A stretch of DNA of 21,525 bases from a virus. Positions 15,030 through 21,482 of this stretch are shown here, piece by piece (positions within the stretch are counted from its first letter, which is position 1; each line of letters begins with the position of its first letter). Position numbers and translations under genes: made by a program. Below the pieces are notes generated by a model, which was not told the origin of the DNA, ran no database searches, and was given only the letters and a program-made list of their open reading frames with translations. The stretch covers positions 1 through 21,525 of the IMG/VR virus record IMGVR_UViG_3300042310_000730; one strand, written 5' to 3'.

Positions 15030-15069
15030 CCCCGGCGGGGCGCTCCATAGCGCTCCGCCACGCGGGGGG
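15030..15069. repeat. GC-rich stem-loop in a fibre intergenic gap
   Basis: GGCGGGGCGCT (15034-15044) and AGCGCTCCGCC (15049-15059) pair over 11 positions with one G-T wobble around CCAT. Flanking CCCC (15030-15033) and GGGGGG (15064-15069) can extend it after a bulge. No T run follows, so it is not a standard terminator. It may be a REP-like element or mRNA stabiliser. Confidence 0.6.
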
Positions 15070-15098
15070 ATCAATCCGCGAAATCAAAAACCCGCCAC

Positions 15099-15476
15099 AT
15101 GGCAAACACACAAATAGTTCCCAAACTCTCGACGGTCGCGGGCAAAATCCCAACCGCCGACCAGCTCTCGCCCGGAGCGATTTCGATCAACCACACCGAC
15201 CGCCGAATCTACGCCAAGCATCCGAACGGCACGGTCTACAAACTCGCCGGTGCCAAAGACGCGCCAGATCGCGTCTGGGCCTTCGACCTCTCCGCCGATG
15301 GCACCACCACCTTCCTCGGCTTTCTCCTCTACGCCGACTTTCCCAACAACGGCAGCGTCTACGACAGCGCCAACTGGGAAATCTCCCGCACCGTTTTCAA
15401 CGCCTCCGGCACCACATCCCAAGAATCCAGCGCCACCGGCGCGTGGTCAAACAAAGAAACCATTTCCTACAGCTAA
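15099..15476 (+). CDS. Mini-fibre protein of chimeric make-up
   Basis: 125 residues, ATG 15099, no Shine-Dalgarno. Residues 8-52 (GKIPTADQLSPGAISINHTD, RRIYAKHPNGTVYKLAGAK) align with the N-terminus of the 303-residue coiled-coil fibre. Residues 57-125 (RVWAFDLSADGTTTFLGFLL ... GAWSNKETISYS) align with the C-terminal 68 residues of the 394-residue fibre. The protein thus looks like a head and tail module joined without a shaft. It could have arisen by deletion in a longer fibre, or be a true short fibre or adaptor. Confidence 0.72.
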   Translation: MANTQIVPKLSTVAGKIPTADQLSPGAISINHTDRRIYAKHPNGTVYKLAGAKDAPDRVWAFDLSADGTTTFLGFLLYADFPNNGSVYDSANWEISRTVFNASGTTSQESSATGAWSNKETISYS

Positions 15477-15479
15477 ACC

Positions 15480-16313
15480 ATGATCGCAACCAGCTCCGGC
15501 AAACCCATCATCGCCACCGACCGCCTCCTCGGCCGCTCCACCTCCGGCACCGGCCCCGCCGAAGAAATCTCCCTCGGCACCGGCCTCTCGCTCACCGGCG
15601 GCACGCTGAACGCCTCCGCGCAAACCACCATCGGCGCCAGCGCCGCCGATGTCCTTTCCATCGCCGCTGGCGAGATCACCGCAGACGACCCCGGAGCAGA
15701 CCGTCTACTCTTCTGGGACGACAGCGAAAGCAAGCTCACCCACCTCACCCTCGGCACCGCGCTCTCCATCTCTGGCACTACGATAAACGCAGACACCGGG
15801 ACGAATAATTACACCACGAACAACTACACTTTCGCCAGCAAAACGCTCGCCCGATTCACCCCCCGCGAGAACCAGCCCCCCGTCACCGCATTCGCCACCC
15901 TCGACACGCGAAACTCGATAGCCGTGCTCGATTTCGACGCCACCGTGGACGAATCCGCCATTTTCTCCGGCGTAATCCCCGAAAAAGCCAACCTCGCCTC
16001 CGGCCTGCAAATCCGCCTAGCATGGATGGCCACCTCCGCCACCTCGGGCAGCTGCCGGTGGGGCGTGCAAATCGAGCGCTGCACTACCGCCCTCGATACC
16101 GATTCCTTCGATACCGCCACCGAGGCCACCGGAGCCGCCAACGGCACCAGCGGAGTCGCCACCCTCACATCCATCACCGTCACCGCCATCGACGGCCTCA
16201 CCGAAGGCGACACATTCCGCATCAAAGTCTTCCGCAACGCGGACGATGCCACGAACGACACCATGACAGGCGATGCCGAGTTGATCGCTGTCGAAATCAG
16301 GAGCGCGGCTTAA
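15480..16313 (+). CDS. Tail fibre protein with C-terminal beta-sandwich
   Basis: 277 residues, ATG three bases after the previous stop. Residues 10-50 carry a fibre shaft motif (IIATDRLLGRSTSGTGPAEE, ISLGTGLSLTGGTLNAS). Residues 50-120 are further beta repeats (ADRLLFWDDSESKLTHLTLG, ALSISGTTINAD). From about residue 125 to the end a compact beta-sandwich domain appears: PPVTAFATLDTRNSIAVLDF, GLQIRLAWMATSATSG, LTEGDTFRIKVFRNADD, LIAVEIR. This domain type is common at the ends of phage fibres and structural proteins. Two cysteines (in SCRWGVQIERC) are eight residues apart. Probably a receptor-binding or decoration fibre; the partner is unknown. Confidence 0.75.
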   Translation: MIATSSGKPIIATDRLLGRSTSGTGPAEEISLGTGLSLTGGTLNASAQTTIGASAADVLSIAAGEITADDPGADRLLFWDDSESKLTHLTLGTALSISGTTINADTGTNNYTTNNYTFASKTLARFTPRENQPPVTAFATLDTRNSIAVLDFDATVDESAIFSGVIPEKANLASGLQIRLAWMATSATSGSCRWGVQIERCTTALDTDSFDTATEATGAANGTSGVATLTSITVTAIDGLTEGDTFRIKVFRNADDATNDTMTGDAELIAVEIRSAA

Positions 16314-16928
16314 ATGTCTTACAATATTGCATCAACAAACTATTTAAGCGCAACAAACCCGGTAAGCGCAGCTCCATTCACTATTGCTTGTTGGGCTTGG
16401 GTTAATAACATATCAAGCACTAAAGCATTAGTGTCTCTAAACCAAAACTCAGGACCAAATCGTTTTGTTATGTCTGTGGCCAATGCCATCTTGAGGTTTG
16501 GTGATAGTGGATCAGGTGGCGCAATAGCAACAGGAACTGTAGCTGCAAACACATGGTTTCACGCTTGCGCTGTAGAAGCATCTACAACCAGCCGATTTTG
16601 TTATAGAGACGGAGCAAACGCAGGACAAAACACAACTTTACGCAACCCAACATCAATTAATGCTCTTAATATAGGAACCACCATCAATACAGGCACGATA
16701 ACCCAACGACTAGATGGACGCATCGCCGAAGTCGGCATCTGGAACGCCGCCCTCACCGCCGACGAAGTCGCCTCCCTCGCCAAAGGCATGAGTTGCGACA
16801 AGGTGCGCCCGCAGAGCCTCGTTTTCTACGCGCCCCTCGTCCGCAACCTCATCGACCAAAAAGGCGGCCTCGCCATCACAAACAACAACGGCGCAACCGT
16901 CGCCAACCATCCAAGAGTCTATGCCTAA
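16314..16928 (+). CDS. LamG-like (concanavalin fold) receptor-binding protein
   Basis: 204 residues, ATG directly after the previous TAA. Clear LamG/laminin-G layout: NYLSATNPVSAAPFTIACWA, then NNISSTKALVSL, NTWFHACAVEASTTSRFCY, the strand INALNIGTTINTG, and the conserved RLDGRIAEVGIWNAALTADE ending. This fold binds carbohydrates in many phage and bacterial surface proteins. The first 370 bases (16314-16690) are much AT-richer than the rest, and the change is abrupt near the RLDGRIAEVGIWN codons. The same fold, but different sequence, tips fibre 2. No signal peptide, as expected for a virion protein. Confidence 0.82.
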   Translation: MSYNIASTNYLSATNPVSAAPFTIACWAWVNNISSTKALVSLNQNSGPNRFVMSVANAILRFGDSGSGGAIATGTVAANTWFHACAVEASTTSRFCYRDGANAGQNTTLRNPTSINALNIGTTINTGTITQRLDGRIAEVGIWNAALTADEVASLAKGMSCDKVRPQSLVFYAPLVRNLIDQKGGLAITNNNGATVANHPRVYA

Positions 16929-17352
16929 TCTGTATTACAACATCCACGACCCCGCCGACCTCCGCGACCTCCCGCAAAGCCTCCTCGACGAGTGGGCCGC
17001 GAACAACAACCCCAAGCGCGCCGAGTGGCTACCCGCCCCCGCCAAGCCAGCCGAAAACGCCGTCTGGAACGCAGCCGAGTGGCTCATCCCCACGCCACCC
17101 GCCATCACCGCCGAAGATCACCTCGCCGCCGAAGGCTACAGCCCCCTCCGCCTCCTCACCTGCCTCGATTTCGAAGGCAAACTCCGCGCCACCGGCAAAG
17201 CCTCCCCCAAGCTCGCCGCCGTGCGCGTGTGGCTCGACACCCTCACCCTCGCCGCAGCCGCAAACCCCGACGACGCCCGCCCCGACTGGCCCGCCGCCCC
17301 CCACCCCTTCGATCAAGTCCTCGCCGAAGCCCTCACCGCCCTCAACTCCTAA
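16921..17352 (+). CDS. Hypothetical fibre-region protein
   Basis: 143 residues; ATG overlaps the LamG gene end by 8 bases. Strongly Ala/Pro/Leu-rich: an N-terminal segment NLYYNIHDPADLRDLPQSLL, a proline-rich linker (AEWLPAPAKPAENAVW), the helix-turn PPAITAEDHLAAEGYSPLRL, LTCLDFEGKLRATGKASP and a helical C-terminus. No recognised domain. Tail fibre assembly (Tfa-like) proteins have a similar size and often sit just after a receptor-binding gene, and they tend to carry helical and Pro-rich parts; this is a positional guess. The GC content is among the highest in the window. Confidence 0.65.
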   Translation: MPNLYYNIHDPADLRDLPQSLLDEWAANNNPKRAEWLPAPAKPAENAVWNAAEWLIPTPPAITAEDHLAAEGYSPLRLLTCLDFEGKLRATGKASPKLAAVRVWLDTLTLAAAANPDDARPDWPAAPHPFDQVLAEALTALNS

Positions 17353-17364
17353 CCGCACAACACC

Positions 17365-18882
17365 ATGGCCAACGAACTGAACATCGCACTCTCAACCGGG
17401 CTCACCGTCACCGCCCAAGCCTACACCGCCGGAGCCGCCAGTGGCTCCGCCATCAGTCTCTCCGAAGTCGGCAGCTCCGGCTTCTACAGCGGCAACATGA
17501 CCGGCAGCGCAGGCACCTACCAACTGGTATTCCTCTCGGGAGGAGCCACCGTCGGCACCGGACAGATCAACTGGAGCGGCACCGCCGAAATCCCCTTCTC
17601 GACTCTGACCACCGCCGACATCCCCACCGCCGCGATCTCAGCCATCCAGGCGAAAACCGACAACCTCCCCAGCGACCCCGCCGACCAAAGCCTCGTCGAG
17701 TCCGCCATCTCCGCCATCTCCGCCCTCTCGATCCCGACCGTGGTCCAGATCCGAACAGAGCTTGATTCCAACTCGACCAAGCTCGCCAATCTCGATGCCA
17801 GCGTCTCGAGCCGTTCAACCCTCACGACCGGCGACCTCCCGAGCGTGCCGAGCGCGGCCTCGGTAGCCTCAGCCGTGCGCACCGAGCTAACCGAAATCTC
17901 GAACCTCGACGCCTCCATCTCGAGCCGTCTCGCAGATGCCGACTACACCGCGCCGACCAGCGCCCCGACAGCCGCCGCTGTGGCCTCCGCCGTGCGCACG
18001 GAATTGACCGAGATCAGTAATCTGGATGCTTCGGTGTCGAGCCGACTTGCCTCGGCGTCTTACACAGCGCCAGCCAACTCAGACATCTCCGCGATTAAGA
18101 GCAAAACCGACAACCTCCCGGCTTCGCCCGCAGCGGTCTCGGATATCCCGACCACCGCGCAGATCAGCGCAGCCGTGGAAGGCTCGCTCCTCGATGAGAA
18201 CGACGGCCAAGCCGTCCTCAACGCCATCGTCGGAGCCATCGGCAACACCAACCTCAGCGAAGTTTCACTGGTCGCCGCAGTCCGCGCCGACCTCGAGCGC
18301 ACCGGAGGCAAGATCGACAGCATCCCGACATCCTCGGCGCCATCAGCCTCAACAGTGGCCGGAGCTGTGCGAACTGAACTCGCAACAGAACTCGGGCGTC
18401 TGGATGCCTCGGTGTCTTCGAGACTCTCGCCATCCGGCACGCTTGCCACGGTGACAAACCTCACGAACGCGCCGGCATCAGTCACTCCCGCCGACATCTG
18501 GGACTACAATGCCCGCACGCTCACCAGCGCCAGCGGACCGACAGCGGTCGAGATTCGCCAGGAGATCGACGCCAATTCCACCAAACTGGATGTCGCCGTC
18601 GGAACCCGCCTCGCCGGTTCGGCCTACACCGCGCCAGCCAACAGCGACATCACCGCGATAAAAGCGAAGACCGATGCACTGCCAAGCGATCCTGCAGACC
18701 AAAGCCTCCTCGAGGCCGCCATCGCCGGGGTCGCAGCGCCTTCAGCGGCCACCGTGGCATCAGCCGTGCGTTCCGAGTTAAGCACCGAACTCACGAAAGT
18801 TTCGGCCTTGAACACCGAGCGCCTCGCCAATGTGGCGACAACCGCGATTGTGGGGAATCTTTTAGCCCAGGCTAACAGCTAA
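17365..18882 (+). CDS. Long repetitive tail fibre protein
   Basis: 505 residues, start in the context caccATGG. Residues 1-75 form a beta-rich domain (MANELNIALSTGLTVTAQAY ... QINWSGTAEIPFS). The remainder is built of repeats: VASAVRTEL-type motifs near 167, 206, 331 and 464; LDASVSSRL near 143, 181, 220 and 347; and longer duplications, IQAKTDNLPSDPADQSL at 94 and IKAKTDALPSDPADQSL at 432. A DIWDYNARTLTS element lies near 377. The repeats are helical and Ser/Ala-rich, so a trimeric shaft is likely. It is the last structural gene before lysis. Confidence 0.8.
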   Translation: MANELNIALSTGLTVTAQAYTAGAASGSAISLSEVGSSGFYSGNMTGSAGTYQLVFLSGGATVGTGQINWSGTAEIPFSTLTTADIPTAAISAIQAKTDNLPSDPADQSLVESAISAISALSIPTVVQIRTELDSNSTKLANLDASVSSRSTLTTGDLPSVPSAASVASAVRTELTEISNLDASISSRLADADYTAPTSAPTAAAVASAVRTELTEISNLDASVSSRLASASYTAPANSDISAIKSKTDNLPASPAAVSDIPTTAQISAAVEGSLLDENDGQAVLNAIVGAIGNTNLSEVSLVAAVRADLERTGGKIDSIPTSSAPSASTVAGAVRTELATELGRLDASVSSRLSPSGTLATVTNLTNAPASVTPADIWDYNARTLTSASGPTAVEIRQEIDANSTKLDVAVGTRLAGSAYTAPANSDITAIKAKTDALPSDPADQSLLEAAIAGVAAPSAATVASAVRSELSTELTKVSALNTERLANVATTAIVGNLLAQANS

Positions 18883-19151
18883 TGAGCACAGAAGTTGTCC
18901 GAAACAGACCAGGTGTAAAAATGAGCGTCGGCGAGTTCATCGCCGCGCTCGCCCTGGTGGCAACCGTCTTCTCCGCCTCGCAAGCCTGGTGGATTCTTCC
19001 CGAAAAAGTTTCCCGCGTAGAAGTGGAAAACGAAAAGCAGGAGCAACGCCTTCAAAAGATCGAATCCACCGCCTCCGAGCGCGCCGAGACATTGGCCCGC
19101 ATTGACGAGAGAACCAAACGCATCGAGCAAATCCTCGCCAACCGCCAGTGA
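18882..19151 (+). CDS. Membrane-anchored coiled-coil protein (i-spanin or holin-associated)
   Basis: 89 residues, ATG sharing one base with the previous stop; an internal ATG at residue 14 is an alternative. Residues 18-38 (FIAALALVATVFSASQAWWI) form one hydrophobic membrane segment, followed by a highly charged helix (VEVENEKQEQRLQKIESTAS and on to the end) with heptad spacing. One N-terminal anchor plus a long external coiled coil is the topology of Rz-type inner-membrane spanins. Being first in a lysis cassette with a lipoprotein gene two genes on supports this. XhlA/DUF-like haemolysin proteins of Gram-positive phages put the coiled coil first, so they fit less well. Confidence 0.62.
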   Translation: MSTEVVRNRPGVKMSVGEFIAALALVATVFSASQAWWILPEKVSRVEVENEKQEQRLQKIESTASERAETLARIDERTKRIEQILANRQ

Positions 19152-19157
19152 GCGGCC

Positions 19158-19165
19158 TTTGACAC
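19158..19165 (+). promoter_or_regulatory. TTTGACAC motif, copy 6
   Basis: TTTGACAC between the coiled-coil membrane protein and the holin-like gene, 13 bases before its ATG, followed by CCCGCC. No -10 box. This copy marks the lysis genes. Confidence 0.45.
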
Positions 19166-19178
19166 CCCGCCGCGAAGC

Positions 19179-19352
19179 ATGAAAGCAATCTTCTTTGTCC
19201 TCGATCGTCTCTCTGAAAACAGCACATGGCGCGGGCTGATCCTCGTCGCCGTCGCTCTCGGCGTGAAGCTCGAGCCAGAGATGCAAAACCAGATCATCGC
19301 CGCCGGGCTCGGCCTCGTCGGAACGATCAACATTTTCCGAAAAGGGAAATAA
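19179..19352 (+). CDS. Small holin-like membrane protein
   Basis: 57 residues. MKAIFFVLDRLSENSTWRGL leads to the hydrophobic segments ILVAVALGVKL (about 21-31) and IIAAGLGLVGTINIF (about 39-53), with a basic end FRKGK. Two short hydrophobic stretches around an acidic turn (EPEMQNQ) and a basic C-terminus fit a class II-type holin. Holins gather in the inner membrane and open it at the end of infection. Its place in front of a lipoprotein and an amidase supports the call. The TAA shares its last base with the next ATG. Confidence 0.65.
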   Translation: MKAIFFVLDRLSENSTWRGLILVAVALGVKLEPEMQNQIIAAGLGLVGTINIFRKGK

Positions 19353-19603
19353 TGAACCCCAAACAGGTCGCCGCCGTGCTGATGATCCTCGGCTGGCTCT
19401 TCCTCGCAATGGCATTCCTCACCTCCTGCGTGGCCGTCCCGATGCCTCCCTTCGGCGACCGCGTCGGTGAAGCAGGCACGCTGCACATCCGCACCAGCGT
19501 CCGCTTCGAGCCACGCCTGACCGAAAGCGAAGCCGCGAACCGCGACCTCTGGAACGCATTCGGCGAATTCCAGAAATCCATCCCCGCGCTGAAAGACAAG
19601 TGA
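19352..19603 (+). CDS. Small lipoprotein, o-spanin candidate
   Basis: 83 residues from ATG 19352; an upstream in-frame start would lie inside the holin gene. The N-terminus is a lipoprotein signal: NPKQ, hydrophobic VAAVLMILGWLFLAMAF, then the lipobox L-T-S-C with Cys near residue 26. The mature part of some 57 residues includes RFEPRLTESEAANRDLW and FGEFQKSIPALKDK. A short outer-membrane lipoprotein in a lysis cassette next to a membrane-anchored coiled coil is what an o-spanin (Rz1-type) should look like. Classical Rz1 is proline-rich and this one only mildly so, so other lipoprotein roles such as superinfection exclusion remain possible. A lipid-anchored spanin implies a host with an outer membrane. 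Confidence 0.62.
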   Translation: MNPKQVAAVLMILGWLFLAMAFLTSCVAVPMPPFGDRVGEAGTLHIRTSVRFEPRLTESEAANRDLWNAFGEFQKSIPALKDK

Positions 19604-20211
19604 TGATCTCCCTCCTCGCCCGCTTCTTCATGCTGCCACGCCCGGCACAATCCCCCGCGCCAGCGCCTGAGTCGAAGCCCGCGAAGCCCGCCAAAACCTC
19701 CCCCGCCAAAACCTCCGGCACCATCAAGCCCGAGCCGAAATACTACCAGCAGACGAACAAGAAGACGCCCAACATCAGCGCGGGCCGCGTCATCAAGCCC
19801 ACCCATGTGATCTTGCACCACACGAGCGGAGCCTACGCGGGCAGCGTCTCGTGGTGCTGTGATCCGGTCAGCAAAGTCTCCTATCACTGCATCATCGCAA
19901 GGAACGGCAAACGCACCGCCCTCGCCCTACCCACCCAGCGAACCTGGCACGCCGGCGTCTCCTCGTGGCAAGGCCGCAAAGATGTCAACTCATTCAGCGT
20001 CGGCATGGCATGGGAAGGCGACACCTACGCGACCCCATTGAGCGAAGACGCCCTCCTCTCCGCCGTCGAATATCTCCTCCCCATCCTCCGCGAGCACCAC
20101 ATCCCTCTCGCCAACATCCTGCGCCACGCCGATGTCGCCCCCGGCCGCAAAGACGACTGCTCCCCAGCCGCCCACGCCGCGCTTTTAGCGGCTCTAAACA
20201 AGGTGCTTTAG
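19603..20211 (+). CDS. Endolysin, N-acetylmuramoyl-L-alanine amidase (Amidase_2)
   Basis: 202 residues from ATG 19603, one base over the previous stop; the GTG just before is a poorer choice. A short hydrophobic opening (MISLLARFFML) and a Pro/Ala/Lys linker (about 13-45) precede the catalytic domain. THVILHHTSG carries the first zinc-binding His pair, SYHCIIARNGKR and RTWHAGVSSW the next conserved turns, SVGMAWEG the probable catalytic Glu, and HADVAPGRKDDC the second His with Lys and Asp at +8 and +10, as in AmpD and T7 lysozyme relatives. It should cut the amide between muramic acid and the stem peptide. The start could act as a signal-anchor, but a holin-released enzyme is simpler. The stop TAG overlaps the first GGGCAACA repeat. 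Confidence 0.93.
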   Translation: MISLLARFFMLPRPAQSPAPAPESKPAKPAKTSPAKTSGTIKPEPKYYQQTNKKTPNISAGRVIKPTHVILHHTSGAYAGSVSWCCDPVSKVSYHCIIARNGKRTALALPTQRTWHAGVSSWQGRKDVNSFSVGMAWEGDTYATPLSEDALLSAVEYLLPILREHHIPLANILRHADVAPGRKDDCSPAAHAALLAALNKVL

Positions 20212-20228
20212 GGCAACAACGGGCAACA
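20211..20228 (+). repeat. Left pair of GGGCAACA repeats (putative integrase arm sites)
   Basis: GGGCAACA at 20211-20218 and 20221-20228, centre-to-centre 10 bp, about one helical turn. The same octamer occurs three times on the other side of the tRNA-derived core. Direct repeats on both flanks fit arm-type binding sites for a tyrosine integrase. Confidence 0.6.
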
Positions 20229-20264
20229 CTCCCGTAAGTCATTGAAAAACAAACCCAAGAAAGC

Positions 20265-20320
20265 GACTTAAAATCCGTTTTCGCGAAAGCGGAGTGCGGG
20301 TTCGAGTCCCGCCGCCGGCA
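20265..20320 (+). other. Attachment core: 3' part of a tRNA-Leu(UAA) gene
   Basis: Anticodon loop CTTAAAA (20267-20273), 3' anticodon stem TCCGT, class II variable arm TTCGC-GAAA-GCGGA (20280-20293), T-arm GCGGG-TTCGAGT-CCCGC (20296-20312), acceptor strand CGCCGGC and discriminator A (20313-20320); no CCA encoded. The 5' half is missing: left of 20265 the expected anticodon-stem partner is not kept, and no D-arm is present. The tRNA identity thus starts at the anticodon loop, a usual crossover place for phage integrases, and would rebuild the host gene after integration. It is not a functional tRNA gene. Confidence 0.85.
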
Positions 20321-20390
20321 GAGTGCTTTACAGCGATTTGAGCTAGGTTTTATGCGGGTTGGCGGTTGGTTGGCTTTCAGAAACTACAGG

Positions 20391-20460
20391 CGGCTATTGG
20401 CGGCTACTGGAAGAAAATAGTTGCGATTTCGGGCAACACGGGCAACAAGTCTGGGCAACA
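20391..20460 (+). repeat. Tandem decamer and right GGGCAACA triplet before the integrase
   Basis: CGGCTATTGG and CGGCTACTGG are adjacent (20391-20410). GGGCAACA follows at 20431-20438, 20440-20447 and 20453-20460, the last ending two bases before the integrase ATG. Integrase binding here could both form the intasome and repress its own gene. The rest of 20321-20390 shows nothing I can identify. Confidence 0.6.
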
Positions 20461-20462
20461 GT

Positions 20463-21482
20463 ATGAGCGCCTTTCTTGTGACACCTTACCCGCAGCGGCC
20501 CGGCACCCCTTGGAAGTTGACCATCCCGCAGAAAATTTTTGGCCGTCGCATCCGCCGTTTTTATCGCACGGAGGCGGAGGCTTGGGCGGCGGGGCCGGGG
20601 TTGCTGGAGAAGTTGCAGAAGGGGGGGACGGATTCGCTCTCGGAGGAGCGGGCGACCGGCATGTCTATGAAGTCGGCCGTGCGGGATTACATCGCCTCCA
20701 AGGCGGGGGCTTCGGAGCGGCACAGGGAGAAACTGGAAAAGATATGTGGCGAGCTTTTGGAGGCATTCCCTGGCGCGGTGGCGGCGGTCACTCCAATGCA
20801 AGCGGCTCGGGTGTTTGCGAAGATCCAAGGCGCGCCGACGACGCGGGCGGGGTGGCATCGTTACGCCTCTGGTTTTTTTCGGTGGTGCGTGGATATGGAA
20901 CTTCTAGATCGGAATCCATTTCGCCGGGTGATTGCGCCGGAGGCTGAGAGTAAACGGTCCCTGATCTCGGCGAAGGAACTGCGGGCGATTCTGGATGCCA
21001 CAATGAGCGACGCGCTTCGCGCTTGGTTTCTTCTCGGTGCCTTTGCTGGGATGCGGTCCATCGAGGTCCATCGCATGAGGTGGGAGGATGTCGATGCGAA
21101 AACGGGACAGATCGAGGTGCGGCGGGAGGTTTCAAAACAAAGCTCGGGCCTGCCAGAGCGGATCGTGGATTTCACGGAGCCGCTGGCGAGGCGGAAGGAT
21201 TTTTTCAAAGGGAAATCCGGCCTGATTGTGCCTCCGAAATCTCTTCGCCTTTATCGAGAAAGGGAGGCTTTGATCGAGCGTTTGAATGAGGCGTGCTTGG
21301 TGCCGTGGGCCATGCTTCCCGAGAACGCCCTTCGGCACTCTTACGCGACCTACCACCTTGGGCGGTGCCAAGATGCTGGCAAGACCGCGCACCAGCTCGG
21401 GCATTCCTCGACGGCGCTGGTTCTCAAGACCTACGCGGTGCCGTCTCGCAAAGCGGACTGGCGGGCTTGGTGGCGGGTTTAG
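20463..21482 (+). CDS. int: Tyrosine recombinase / phage integrase
   Basis: 339 residues from ATG 20463. A longer TTG-initiated form would start at 20421, inside the repeat region. Residues 1-55 look like an arm-binding part rich in Arg/Lys (IFGRRIRRFYRTEAEAWAAG). Residues 68-155 are the core-binding SAM-like domain (SMKSAVRDYIASKAG, WHRYASGFFRWCVDMELL). The catalytic domain has R198 (AFAGMRSIEVHRM), K225, N288-A-L-R291 (the usual H-x-x-R with Asn for His), H314 (QLGHSS) and the nucleophile Y324 (LKTYAVP). It catalyses site-specific integration and excision at the adjacent tRNA-derived core. The codon usage, richer in GGG, GCG and CGG codons than the structural genes, suggests a different history. 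No excisionase or repressor lies within the window. Confidence 0.93.
   Translation: MSAFLVTPYPQRPGTPWKLTIPQKIFGRRIRRFYRTEAEAWAAGPGLLEKLQKGGTDSLSEERATGMSMKSAVRDYIASKAGASERHREKLEKICGELLEAFPGAVAAVTPMQAARVFAKIQGAPTTRAGWHRYASGFFRWCVDMELLDRNPFRRVIAPEAESKRSLISAKELRAILDATMSDALRAWFLLGAFAGMRSIEVHRMRWEDVDAKTGQIEVRREVSKQSSGLPERIVDFTEPLARRKDFFKGKSGLIVPPKSLRLYREREALIERLNEACLVPWAMLPENALRHSYATYHLGRCQDAGKTAHQLGHSSTALVLKTYAVPSRKADWRAWWRV

Noticed and set aside
20265-20320. A functional tRNA-Leu gene
   Set aside because: Only the anticodon loop to the 3' end is present. The D-arm, the 5' acceptor strand and a matching 5' anticodon stem are missing.
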